The position numbers and the translations under genes were made by a program. Of a stretch of DNA of 64,000 nucleotides, positions 19,012-27,850 are shown one piece after another. Positions within the stretch are counted from its first letter, which is position 1. Every line of letters starts with the position of its first letter. The notes beneath the pieces are model-generated. The model made no database searches and was not told the DNA's origin. It saw only the letters and a program-made list of their open reading frames with translations. This stretch comes from Acidovorax sp. YS12 (GTDB lineage: Bacteria; Pseudomonadota; Gammaproteobacteria; Burkholderiales; Burkholderiaceae_C), in contig CP053915.1 in NCBI GenBank assembly GCA_021496925.1, positions 1,860,001 through 1,924,000 on the forward strand. The letters run 5' to 3'.

Positions 19012-20664
19012 ATGCCCCTGCCCCCCGCCCCGACCCAGCGCGCCGCCCGCCTGCCCGAGCAAGCCTTCGCCGCCGCCCCGTCCACGGCCCGCAAGGCCAC
19101 GGCGCGCACGGCACAAACGCCCCGCGCCAAGCCCGCGCCCGCCACGGCCCGCCCCGTGAGCGCCGCGCCCGTAGTTGCCAAGGCCACGCCCCAGCCCGCC
19201 ACCCGGCCCGCAGCCAAGACCGCCGCAGCGCCCCAAGCCGCCGCCGCCCGCCCGCGCAAGGCCCGCGCCAGCGGCCCCGCCAAGCTCTTCGTGCTCGACA
19301 CCAACGTGCTGCTGCACGACCCGACCAGCCTGTTCCGTTTCGAGGAGCACGACATCTTTCTGCCGATGATCGTGCTGGAGGAGCTCGACGCACACAAGAA
19401 AGGCATGACCGAGGTGGCGCGCAACGGCCGCCAGGTCAGCCGCTCGCTCGACGCGCTGGTGGCCACCCAGGGCGCCGACATGGGCAAGGGCATCGCGCTC
19501 GACGCCACGGGCCAGCGCGCCGCCACCGGCAAGCTGTACTTCCAGACCGCGCCGCTGGACTACCAGCTGCCCACCAGCCTGCCGCAAGGCAAGGCGGACA
19601 ACCAGATCCTCGGCGTGGTCGAGGCGCTGCGCGCCCAGTACGCGCCGCGCGAAGTGGTGCTGGTGTCCAAGGACATCAACATGCGCGTCAAGGCGCGCGC
19701 CCTGGGCCTGCCCGCCGAGGACTACCAGAACGACAAGGCGCTGGAAGACGACGACCTGCTGTACGCGGGCGCGCTCGCCCTGCCGCCGGACTTCTGGAAC
19801 AAGGCCGGCAAGAACGTGGAGAGCTGGCAAAGCGGCGCGCACACCTACTACCGCATCAGCGGCCCGCTGGTGGCCGGGCTGATGATCAACCAGTTCGTCT
19901 ACTTCGAGGCGCCGGGCGAGCCCAGCCTGTACGCGCGCGTAACCGAGATCCGCGACAAGACCGCCGTGCTGCAGACCCTCAAGGACTACGGCCACGCCAA
20001 GAACGCCGTCTGGGGCGTGACCACGCGCAACCGCGAGCAGAACTTCGCCATGAACCTGCTCATGGACCCGGACGTGGACTTCGTCACCCTCACCGGCACC
20101 GCCGGCACGGGCAAGACGCTGCTGACCCTGGCCGCAGGCCTGACGCAGGTGCTGGACGAGCGCCGCTACAGCGAGATCATCATGACCCGCGCCACGGTGA
20201 GCGTGGGCGAGGACATCGGCTTCCTGCCCGGCACCGAGGAGGAGAAGATGGGCCCGTGGATGGGCGCGCTCGACGACAACCTCGAGTTCCTCGCCAAGGG
20301 AGACGGCGGCAACCCCGGCGAATGGGGGCGCGCCGCCACCAACGACCTGATCCGCAGCCGCATCAAGATCAAGAGCATGAACTTCATGCGCGGGCGCACC
20401 TTCATGGACAAGTTCGTCATCATCGACGAAGCGCAGAACCTGACCCCGAAGCAGATGAAGACCCTGATCACGCGCGCCGGCCCAGGCACGAAGATCGTCT
20501 GCATGGGCAACCTGGCGCAGATCGACACGCCCTACCTGACCGAAGGCTCGTCGGGCCTGACCTTCGCGGTGGACCGCTTCAAGGGCTGGCCGCACAGCGG
20601 CCACATCACGCTGGCGCGCGGCGAACGCTCGCGCCTGGCGGATTTCGCCAGCGAAGTGCTGTAA
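19012..20664 (+). CDS. PhoH family protein with N-terminal PIN domain (PhoH2 type)
   Basis: A 550-aa fusion. Residues ~1-90 are a low-complexity Ala/Pro/Arg tail. The PIN RNase domain follows (KLFVLDTNVLLHDPTSLF, LDAHKKG, VSKDINMRVKARALGL; acidic D in LDTN and ISKD positions). The C-terminal half is a PhoH P-loop helicase-like ATPase with GTAGTGKTLLTLAAG, RATVSVGEDIGFLPGTEEEKM and VIIDEAQNLTPKQMK. PhoH2 proteins unwind and cleave RNA in other bacteria. The downstream GntR gene begins 3 bp after its stop. Confidence 0.92.
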   Translation: MPLPPAPTQRAARLPEQAFAAAPSTARKATARTAQTPRAKPAPATARPVSAAPVVAKATPQPATRPAAKTAAAPQAAAARPRKARASGPAKLFVLDTNVLLHDPTSLFRFEEHDIFLPMIVLEELDAHKKGMTEVARNGRQVSRSLDALVATQGADMGKGIALDATGQRAATGKLYFQTAPLDYQLPTSLPQGKADNQILGVVEALRAQYAPREVVLVSKDINMRVKARALGLPAEDYQNDKALEDDDLLYAGALALPPDFWNKAGKNVESWQSGAHTYYRISGPLVAGLMINQFVYFEAPGEPSLYARVTEIRDKTAVLQTLKDYGHAKNAVWGVTTRNREQNFAMNLLMDPDVDFVTLTGTAGTGKTLLTLAAGLTQVLDERRYSEIIMTRATVSVGEDIGFLPGTEEEKMGPWMGALDDNLEFLAKGDGGNPGEWGRAATNDLIRSRIKIKSMNFMRGRTFMDKFVIIDEAQNLTPKQMKTLITRAGPGTKIVCMGNLAQIDTPYLTEGSSGLTFAVDRFKGWPHSGHITLARGERSRLADFASEVL

Positions 20665-20666
20665 CG

Positions 20667-21458
20667 GTGACGGACAAGGCAAAGGCAGGCAAGCCGCCCA
20701 CGCTCGCCCTGCCTGCGGGCATCCGAGGCATTGCACTGTCCGAGGAGCAGCCTGCGCCGTTCTATGTGCAGTTGCAGCGCCAGCTCCAGGCCTTGATCGT
20801 CAGCGGTGCCCTCAGTGAAGGCAGCCACCTGCCCTCCGAGCGCGACCTGGCCGATGCGCTCAAGGTCAGCCGCACCACCGTCAAACGCGCCTACGACGCG
20901 CTGCGCGAAGCTGACGTGATTGCCAGCGGCCACGGGCGCGGCGGCACTGTGGTCAAGCGCACACCGCGCGTCAGCCCGGTCATGTCGCGCCTCAAGGGCT
21001 TCACCGAGGAAATGCAGGAGCTGGGCATGGAGCCATCGACCCGCCTGCTGGGACTGCAGGTGGTGCACGAGCGCACCATCGCCAGCATCTTCGCCCGCCC
21101 CTCGCACGCACCGCTGCTGCACGTGCGCCGCCTGCGCCTGGGCAACGGCGCGCCCATGTCGCGCGAACTGGCGTGGTACGACCTCACCCTGGCCCCCCAG
21201 CTCGAAGACTGGAACGGCGAAGGCTCCATCTACGCCTGGCTGCGCGAGCGTTGCGGCATCCACATGGCCGGCGCCGAGCAAAGCATCGAGGCCGTCATGA
21301 GCAGCACGGATGAGATGGAAGCCTTCGGCTTCGACGCCCCCATGCCCTGCCTGCTCATCAAGCGCAAAAGCCTGGATGCCGAGGGGCGTATGGTCGAGTA
21401 CGTGGAAGGCAGCTTTCGCGGGGACGCCTATGCCTACCGGGTCAACCTGACGACATAG
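20667..21458 (+). CDS. GntR/HutC-family transcription regulator with UTRA domain
   Basis: A 263-aa regulator from a GTG at 20667. The winged helix includes LPSERDLADALKVSRTTVKRAYDAL, and the C-terminal part (MSRLKGFTEEMQELGMEPST ... LLHVRRLRLGNGAPMSREL) is a UTRA ligand-binding domain. The ligand is unknown. It probably controls itself or neighbours. Tight spacing to the phoH-type gene (3 bp) suggests co-transcription. Confidence 0.88.
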   Translation: MTDKAKAGKPPTLALPAGIRGIALSEEQPAPFYVQLQRQLQALIVSGALSEGSHLPSERDLADALKVSRTTVKRAYDALREADVIASGHGRGGTVVKRTPRVSPVMSRLKGFTEEMQELGMEPSTRLLGLQVVHERTIASIFARPSHAPLLHVRRLRLGNGAPMSRELAWYDLTLAPQLEDWNGEGSIYAWLRERCGIHMAGAEQSIEAVMSSTDEMEAFGFDAPMPCLLIKRKSLDAEGRMVEYVEGSFRGDAYAYRVNLTT

Positions 21459-21477
21459 CGCCCCGAAACATTCATGA

Positions 21478-21529
21478 TGAAAATAGCCTCTAGCGCTTAT
21501 ACAAAAAGCGCAAGAAGCTATTGTTTAAA
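21478..21529 (+). repeat. Dispersed intergenic repeat, copy 6 (right of the cytolysin stop)
   Basis: Reads ATAGCCTCTAGCGCTTATAC then AAAAAGCGCAAGAAGCTATT. It is nearly the same as copy 7 at 23993, and both point the same way, bracketing the cytolysin-lipoprotein operon. Confidence 0.75.
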
Positions 21530-21538
21530 TAGCAAACC

Positions 21539-23392
21539 TCACTCCGCCACCAGCCGGTAGCGGTATTCAAACAAGCGCCCGTTCCATGGCACCTGCACAT
21601 ACCAGGGCTTGCCCGCGCCGCCTGCGGCGATCACGTCGTTGATATAGACCTTGTCGGCGGGCTGCGGGTTTTGCTTGCCATTGGTGCTGCCGCCCGCCTT
21701 GGTGCGGTACATGGCGATGTAGGCGGTATGGATGTTCACGTGGTCGCTCTCGCGCACCTGGCTGGCCTTGATGGGGAAGGCGCGCTCGGTGTCGGCTTTG
21801 TTGACGTCGACCTGGCCGTTGAACTCGCGCGCCGGGCCGCAGTCGGCATTGCCCTGGTCCCACCAGCAAATGCTGTGGTGCGGGCGGCCGCGCAGATCAA
21901 AAATCTCCCGCCCACCCACCACGGCGTTGACCGTCTGGCGAGTGCCAAACTTGACCACCTCGTTGCGGTTGCCGCCGCTGACGGATTTGCCTGCATCGGG
22001 CATGGACTGGTGCTCGCGCGCGTTGACGTTGCGGATTTGCTCCAGCGTCACCTTGAGCGTCATGTCGTCCTGCACGCAATTGTTCACGGGCACGTTGTCG
22101 GTAGCGCTTTCGGAGCGCACCAATTCATTGTTCATGTTGACGAACTGGTAGCGGATGGGCTGCGCGTTCTCCATGTTGGCGCTGGCAAAGTACGCCTTGA
22201 GCCAGCCATCCACCTGCTCGATGCTGGTAGGTGCTGCCTTGGATATGTTGCCCACGTCGTACATGCGGATGCTGCTGCTGCCGCTGAAGGTGCGGCTGCC
22301 CGCCTTGGCACTGGCCTCGGCCTTGGCCACGAAGTTGCTGTACGAGGCGGTAGCCGATGCAAACTCCGACTCGCTGCGCGTCTGGGTCTTGATTGCCAGC
22401 AGCACGCGGTGGCCGTAGGTCACGTTGCCCAGCATGATCTTGTCGCCCTTTCGGGCGTCTTCGGGGTTGACGAAGATGCCCTCGCTGGACGGCATGGCGC
22501 TAATGGTGAACATCTCCTGCGTCGCGTCGACCAGTATCTGGCGCTCCTCCCTGGCGCTGTTGCTCTCGTAGGCGGCGCTCACCTTCACGCCATAGGCGGC
22601 GGCACTGCCTGACAGCGCCAGCAGCGCCTCCGCACCGCTGTGCAGTTCCTGAATGTCCATGCTGGCGGACTGCTTGTTGCCGCTTTTCGGGGGCAGGCGG
22701 TTGCGCAACTGCAGCGCCGCCTCGTTTAGCGTGGACATGTCGGGCTGGTCCACGTCGATGTAGGACGCGGGGCCGCCACCGCCCGCACGCGCCAGCCCGC
22801 CGCCGGGCGCAGCCATGCCGGTCACGTTGGGCAGCGACAGCCGCACTGGATGGCGCGGCGCAGCGGATGGGGCCATGCGCCCGCTGAAAAAGCTGTCGAA
22901 GTCATACACCAGCCCCGGCAGCAAGCGTGTGGCCTGCCCGCTTTGCGAGACGGATTTGAACGAGTCGTCGTCCAGCGACACCCGCACCGTGGCGTTGCGG
23001 CACACCAAGCCGTCTTTGTAGGTAGGCGGCTCCTCCTTGCGCTGCACGCCGCCTTTGCTGCCAGCGCCCTGGCGCATGGCGTTGTGCAGCGGACTGAGCA
23101 TCAGTGTCGTCTTGACCTTGTGGCCGTCCACCGTCTTCTCATACGACGGATTGCGCGGAATGGGCACCTTGGTGCGCAAAGGCGCAGAAGAAAACGTGCC
23201 GGCCCGCTGCAAGTTGGCCACCTGCCCGGACGAAAGCGTTTTCTTGTCCGGCTCGGCGGGCTTTATCTCCACCCGCTTTTGCAATTGAACCTGGGTTTGC
23301 CCCTGCGCCGCACAGCACAGGGCCAGCAGGGCTACTGCTGCCACCGCGCCAGACTGTGTCAGGCGGGCGATGCCGTATTGCCGAACTTTCAT
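21539..23392 (-). CDS. Cholesterol-dependent cytolysin-like secreted pore-forming protein
   Basis: A 617-aa protein with a signal peptide (KVRQYGIARLTQSG, AVAAVALLALCCAAQ, cleavage near GQTQ). Segments line up with domains 1-3 of thiol-activated cytolysins: ATRLLPGLVYDFD (cf. LYPGALL), RLSLPNVTG with SYIDVDQPD, QEMFTISAMP followed by LGNVTYGHRVLLAIKTQT (cf. the YTVS and VAYGR...KLETT strands), and PIRYQFVNMNNELVRSES (cf. PISYTxxFLxDN). The Trp-rich undecapeptide that senses cholesterol is absent and the C-terminal ~150 residues (HHSICWWDQGNADCG) differ, so a different receptor domain is likely. The start at 23392 has GAGG upstream; an ATG at 23419 overlapping the lipoprotein stop is an alternative. 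Confidence 0.78.
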   Translation of the reverse strand: MKVRQYGIARLTQSGAVAAVALLALCCAAQGQTQVQLQKRVEIKPAEPDKKTLSSGQVANLQRAGTFSSAPLRTKVPIPRNPSYEKTVDGHKVKTTLMLSPLHNAMRQGAGSKGGVQRKEEPPTYKDGLVCRNATVRVSLDDDSFKSVSQSGQATRLLPGLVYDFDSFFSGRMAPSAAPRHPVRLSLPNVTGMAAPGGGLARAGGGGPASYIDVDQPDMSTLNEAALQLRNRLPPKSGNKQSASMDIQELHSGAEALLALSGSAAAYGVKVSAAYESNSAREERQILVDATQEMFTISAMPSSEGIFVNPEDARKGDKIMLGNVTYGHRVLLAIKTQTRSESEFASATASYSNFVAKAEASAKAGSRTFSGSSSIRMYDVGNISKAAPTSIEQVDGWLKAYFASANMENAQPIRYQFVNMNNELVRSESATDNVPVNNCVQDDMTLKVTLEQIRNVNAREHQSMPDAGKSVSGGNRNEVVKFGTRQTVNAVVGGREIFDLRGRPHHSICWWDQGNADCGPAREFNGQVDVNKADTERAFPIKASQVRESDHVNIHTAYIAMYRTKAGGSTNGKQNPQPADKVYINDVIAAGGAGKPWYVQVPWNGRLFEYRYRLVAE

Positions 23393-23415
23393 GGAAACCT
23401 CATTTGGTTGATTTT

Positions 23416-23826
23416 TCATTCGCTTGGTTTCGGCATCTCTGCACGCATCCGTCCCGCATATTCCTTGCCGGGATGGACCCACAGAATGCGCACAATCCGC
23501 ACCCGCCGGTCAAACTCCCGCTGCGGCAGCGACAAGACCACCTTGCAATGCGCATCCAGCGCGGCCACATCGGGCATGCGCACAAAACGCAGCCGCGACA
23601 GATCCTTTTCCAGCCGGTACAGCCGTTGACCATCCAGTTCAAGCTCGTAAATTGCCACCGGCGGCGTATGTGCATCCATTTTTTCCGGTGCAATCGCGGC
23701 CTGGAGGCAGGGCGGAATGTCGCCAGTGGAGCTGTCGCTGGCATTGGCCATCGTCACGCACCCCATCAAAAGCGCGGACAAGGCCGCTGCAAAAACACAG
23801 GCAGAGCGCAAGCGCCGCATCGCCAT
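23416..23826 (-). CDS. Small predicted lipoprotein upstream of the cytolysin-like gene
   Basis: A 136-aa protein with a lipoprotein signal peptide (RRLRSACVFAAALSALLMGC; lipobox Cys23). The mature part contains PPVAIYELELDGQRLYRLEK and REFDRRVRIVRILWVHPGKEY, with Cys pairs in PPCLQAA and DAHCKVV. I recognise no family. The stop overlaps an ATG in frame with the cytolysin-like gene (ATGA at 23419-23416), so the two are likely translated together. A secreted-protein chaperone, immunity or membrane-anchoring partner is possible but is inference. Confidence 0.7.
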   Translation of the reverse strand: MAMRRLRSACVFAAALSALLMGCVTMANASDSSTGDIPPCLQAAIAPEKMDAHTPPVAIYELELDGQRLYRLEKDLSRLRFVRMPDVAALDAHCKVVLSLPQREFDRRVRIVRILWVHPGKEYAGRMRAEMPKPSE

Positions 23827-23992
23827 CGCCTTGCCCTCAACGCCCCACGCCCGGGATGGCGCCGCACATCGGGCTACACAGCCAACGAATACACCCCATC
23901 ACCGGGTGCACCGACAAACCCCGGATCGGGCATCCAGTCGGCCTGCGCCCGCGCCAGACCCGGCCCAGCGTGCGCATCCAGGGCCAGAACTT

Positions 23993-24050
23993 CAAGCCCA
24001 ATTGGCCTCCAGCCTTTATGCAGAAAGCGCAAGAAGCTATCATTTTGATA
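23993..24050 (+). repeat. Dispersed intergenic repeat, copy 7 (overlaps the 3' end of the Gly-rich gene)
   Basis: Reads TTGGCCTCCAGCCTTTATGC then AGAAAGCGCAAGAAGCTATC. The stop of the Gly-rich protein gene (24040) lies inside. Between this copy and the lipoprotein gene (23827-23992) no intact gene is seen; a minus-strand frame ending at 23874 (ADWMPDPGFVGAPGDGVYS) may be the tail of a lost gene. Confidence 0.7.
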
Positions 24051-25083
24051 CTCTCTTGCCGGCACGCCGCCAGCCCGCCGCACCCAGCGCCGCCGCCAGC
24101 AGGCCCAGCGCCCAGGGCGCATCCACGGGCACGGGCTGCACGCTGCCCGCGACCGCAGGCGCCACCCAGGTCAGCGTCACGGAGCCGTTTCCACCTGCAC
24201 TGCCACTCCCCGCCACCACACCGCCATTGGTATAGGGGGTACAGGCACCAGCAGGGAAAGAACTGCCGCCGCCGCCACCGCCATCCAACTGGGCGTAGCT
24301 GGAGCCTCCACCTCCACCGCCTGCGTACCCGCTGCCGCCGCCACCGCCACCGCCCGTATCGGCAGTGTTGAGGGCGCCGCGGCCGCCCATGCCATAGGCC
24401 GCGACGGCACTACTGCTGGCGAACGAGCCGCCGTTGTTGGCCCAGGCAATACCCCTGCCGCCGTCGCCCCCCGGCCCGCCGCTGAAGGCGGAGCCGCTGG
24501 CACCAGCCGTTCCGCTGGCGCCGCCCGTGCTGGCCGCGCCGCCCGCCCCGCCGCCGGGCCGGCCGCCTTGCCCGCCTTGGCCGGAGAACACCGGGTTGGC
24601 TCCGCCGGCGGAACCATCGCCGCCGCACCCGTGGCCGCCCGCACCGTCGGCACCAGTCGCCCCGCCGCCACCGCCACCGCCCGCCACCGCCAGCCAGTCA
24701 GTCGGCGTGTGCACGAACGATGCCGCGCCTCCGCCACCGCCCCTGCGGGGAATGCCGCCCCCGCTGCCGCCGCCACCGCCCACGGTGATGTGCAAGGTGC
24801 TGCCCGGCGTGACCGCCACGGCTGCGGCCTGCACGCGCCCGCCTGGCCCGCCAGCACCGCCAGCCGTGAAGGGGCCTGTGGCTGCTGCGCTGGCGCCACC
24901 GCCGCCGCCCATCAGTTCCAAGTCGATCTGGGTAACGCCCGCTGGCACCACCCAGGTGTAGCCGCCCGGCGTGTTCCAAGTCTGCGTAGCCGCCAAGCCC
25001 GTGCCCGCGGTGGCAGCAGCCGCCAGAACCAGGCTGGCGCGCACCGGTGCGTGGGCCAGAAGATGGAATGGAGTTTTGCGCAT
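24040..25083 (-). CDS. Secreted glycine-rich protein with exosortase-type C-terminal sorting signal
   Basis: A 347-aa protein. A signal peptide (MRKTPFHLLAHAPVRASLVL then AAAATAGTGLAA) is followed by WNTPGGYTWVVPAGVTQIDLE, the opening of the glycine-rich domain found in phage-tail and surface proteins. About 230 residues of runs of glycine follow (for example GGGGGSGGG), with alternating Ser/Ala. The end, PVPVDAPWALGLLAAALGAA then GWRRAGKR, has the Pro-rich motif, transmembrane helix and basic tail of IPTL/PEP-CTERM substrates. No exosortase gene is in the window. A ribosome-binding site TTGGAAG precedes the ATG at 25083. Confidence 0.75.
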   Translation of the reverse strand: MRKTPFHLLAHAPVRASLVLAAAATAGTGLAATQTWNTPGGYTWVVPAGVTQIDLELMGGGGGASAAATGPFTAGGAGGPGGRVQAAAVAVTPGSTLHITVGGGGGSGGGIPRRGGGGGAASFVHTPTDWLAVAGGGGGGGATGADGAGGHGCGGDGSAGGANPVFSGQGGQGGRPGGGAGGAASTGGASGTAGASGSAFSGGPGGDGGRGIAWANNGGSFASSSAVAAYGMGGRGALNTADTGGGGGGGSGYAGGGGGGSSYAQLDGGGGGGSSFPAGACTPYTNGGVVAGSGSAGGNGSVTLTWVAPAVAGSVQPVPVDAPWALGLLAAALGAAGWRRAGKRVSK

Positions 25084-25165
25084 GTGTTTTCTTCCAATGT
25101 TTTTGGATACTTTTAAGGATACCAAAAAACCCATAAAGCATCAAAACCATGCACAAACTTTCGAG

Positions 25166-25189
25166 AAAAAATCCCCTATTGGATTTTTT
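25166..25189. terminator. Bidirectional T-rich hairpin terminator
   Basis: AAAAAATCC and GGATTTTTT form a perfect 9-bp stem around a 6-nt loop, between the PfkB-type kinase stop (25197) and the Gly-rich gene start. It should end transcription of the kinase gene. Confidence 0.7.
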
Positions 25190-25196
25190 GGATATC

Positions 25197-26168
25197 TCAA
25201 GACGCCAGCAAAGCATCCACGGCGCCCTGATGCGGCAATGCATCCAGGATGCCGTTGCAACTGGCAGCCAGCGCGCCGCAGGCATTGGCGGCGCGCAGCG
25301 CCTGGGCCATGGGCTTGCCGAGTGCCAGCGCGGCGCACAGCCCTGCGGCGAAGGCATCGCCCGCGCCGATAGGCTGGCTGGCATTCACGCGGCGGCCCGC
25401 CTCGCACAGCACGGCGCCGCTGCGCGCATGGGCGACGCAGCCCTGTGCGCCCAGGGTAATGACGAGCCACTGCCCTGGCCACTGGCTCCACAGCAAGCGC
25501 GGCAGCGGGTTCAATAAGTCATTGGGAGCGTGACCGGGCGCACCGTGCTGCGAGCAGCCCAGGTGGCGCAGCAAAGCCGCCGCCTCCTTGCGGTTGACCA
25601 CGAGGATGCTGGCCGCCGCCAGCAGTTCGTCGCAGCAGCCCTGCGGCCAGGGCGAGGGATTGAGCACGGTGGCGGCGCCGCCCGCCTGGGCCATGCGCAG
25701 CGCATCGGCCACCAACGGCAGGGGCGCTTCGCACTGTGCATAGGCCACGGCAGCCTGCTGAATGCAATGCGCGGCAAGGCGCAGTTCGCGCGCGCCCAGC
25801 AGGGCATTGGCGCCGGGATGGACGGTGACGGTGGTCTCGCCCTGCGCACCGGTCAGCCCGCAGCCCTGACCGGAATGCGGCCCCAAGCGGTGGACATGGG
25901 CGGCATCCAGCCCTTCGCGTGCGAGCCGTTGCAGCAGGGCATCGCCCGCCGCGTCGTGGCCCACGGCCATGAGCAAGTCCACCGCGGCGCCCAGCCGATG
26001 CGCCCCCAGCGCCACGGCGAGGCCCTTGCCCGCGCATTCGCGCACGTAGCTGCTCGCCTGCTGGCTCTCGTCACGGCCTGGCAGCCGGGCCACGGTCCAG
26101 CAATGGGCTTCGACGAAACTGCCGATGACGAACAACCGGCGCCGGGGCGCGTCAGGAAGATATGGCAT
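25197..26168 (-). CDS. PfkB-family carbohydrate/nucleoside kinase
   Basis: A 323-aa ribokinase-like enzyme. It begins RRLFVIGSFVEAHCWTV, has the first PfkB signature region ECAGKGLAVALGAHRLGA and the catalytic motif QPIGAGDAFAAGLCAAL (Asp base). VVNRKEAAALL is the usual N-x-x-E. It phosphorylates a sugar or nucleoside with ATP; ribokinase-like by resemblance, but the substrate cannot be told. MPYLPDAPRRRL at 26168 is the start. It stands alone between the TatD gene and the Gly-rich gene. Confidence 0.85.
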   Translation of the reverse strand: MPYLPDAPRRRLFVIGSFVEAHCWTVARLPGRDESQQASSYVRECAGKGLAVALGAHRLGAAVDLLMAVGHDAAGDALLQRLAREGLDAAHVHRLGPHSGQGCGLTGAQGETTVTVHPGANALLGARELRLAAHCIQQAAVAYAQCEAPLPLVADALRMAQAGGAATVLNPSPWPQGCCDELLAAASILVVNRKEAAALLRHLGCSQHGAPGHAPNDLLNPLPRLLWSQWPGQWLVITLGAQGCVAHARSGAVLCEAGRRVNASQPIGAGDAFAAGLCAALALGKPMAQALRAANACGALAASCNGILDALPHQGAVDALLAS

Positions 26169-26236
26169 GACAAAAGCATACCAATTCAAAACCAAGCACC
26201 CTGGTGGACGCGCGCACGACACCAGACGCTCTCGAA

Positions 26237-26285
26237 AAAGGAGCATTCAGTGCTTTCTGCATAAGGGCTGCAGGCCAAAAACTCA
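26237..26285 (-). repeat. Dispersed intergenic repeat, copy 8
   Basis: Reads GAGCATTCAGTGCTTTCTGC then ATAAGGGCTGCAGGCCAAAA, the opposite orientation to copy 7. The TatD stop codon (26283) touches its end. Confidence 0.65.
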
Positions 26286-27107
26286 TGTAACCAGCACACC
26301 CACCTTGGGCAGCGCGGCCACTGCACTGGCACGGGTGCGCGCAGCCCAGTGCGCCGGGGCCAGCCCGCGCAGCGCCGCCACTTCTGCGCCGATGCGCGGC
26401 AGCTCGGCCGGGCTGTTGCGCCCCTGGGGCAGGCCCGCCGCGCGCTCGGCGGCGGTGCGGTAGAGCCAGTGCGGCGGAATGTCGGGCGCGTCGGTTTCCA
26501 TGACGATGGCGTCTTCCGGCAGCGCCTGCGCCAGGCGGCGCAGTTGCAGGGCGCGCTCGTAGGTCACGGCGCCGCCGAACCCGAGCTTGAAGCCCAGGGC
26601 GATGAACGCCTGCGCCTGCTGCACGCTGCCGTTGAAGGCATGGGCGATGCCGCCGCGCACCGGCACTTCGCGCAGGCCCTTGAGCAAGCGGTCGGCCGAG
26701 CGGCGCACGTGCAGGATCACCGGCAGGCCAAAGCGCCGCGCCAGCTGCAGCTGCGCGCGATAGAAGCGCCACTGGCGCGCGGGGTCGAGGCCGGGCACGA
26801 AGCCGTCGAGCCCGATCTCGCCCACCGCGACCAGACGCGGGTCGGCCTGGTGCCGCGCCAGCGCGGCGGCCAGCGCCTCCAGGTCTTCGTCGGCGGCCTG
26901 CGGCGTGTAGAGCGGGTGGATGCCCAGGGCGTAGCTGTCGCCATGGCGGTGCGCAAGCTGGCGCACCGCGTCCCACTGGGCTCGCTCCACGGCCGGGATG
27001 ACGCAGTGCGCCACGCCCGCCGCGCGCGCCTGGGCGCGCACGGCGTCCACGTCGGGGGCGAACTCGGGCGCGTCGAGGTGGCAGTGGGTGTCGATCCAGC
27101 CGGGCAT
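26283..27107 (-). CDS. TatD-family metal-dependent hydrolase (deoxyribonuclease)
   Basis: A 274-aa TIM-barrel hydrolase. Metal ligands are visible in IDTHCHLDAPEF (HxH), VGEIGLDG (Glu), VILHVRRS (His), GIAHAFNGS (His) and METDAPDIPPH (Asp). TatD enzymes act as 3'-5' DNases or D-aminoacyl hydrolases. The length is normal. The gene is 12 bp downstream of lolD on the same strand. Confidence 0.9.
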   Translation of the reverse strand: MPGWIDTHCHLDAPEFAPDVDAVRAQARAAGVAHCVIPAVERAQWDAVRQLAHRHGDSYALGIHPLYTPQAADEDLEALAAALARHQADPRLVAVGEIGLDGFVPGLDPARQWRFYRAQLQLARRFGLPVILHVRRSADRLLKGLREVPVRGGIAHAFNGSVQQAQAFIALGFKLGFGGAVTYERALQLRRLAQALPEDAIVMETDAPDIPPHWLYRTAAERAAGLPQGRNSPAELPRIGAEVAALRGLAPAHWAARTRASAVAALPKVGVLVT

Positions 27108-27118
27108 GGGCTGCGGGC

Positions 27119-27842
<724 letters not shown>

Positions 27843-27850
<8 letters not shown>

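Noticed and set aside
23874..23990. Possible gene tail ADWMPDPGFVGAPGDGVYS on the minus strand
   Set aside because: Too short and without start or domain; noted only as a possible remnant between the lipoprotein gene and copy 7.
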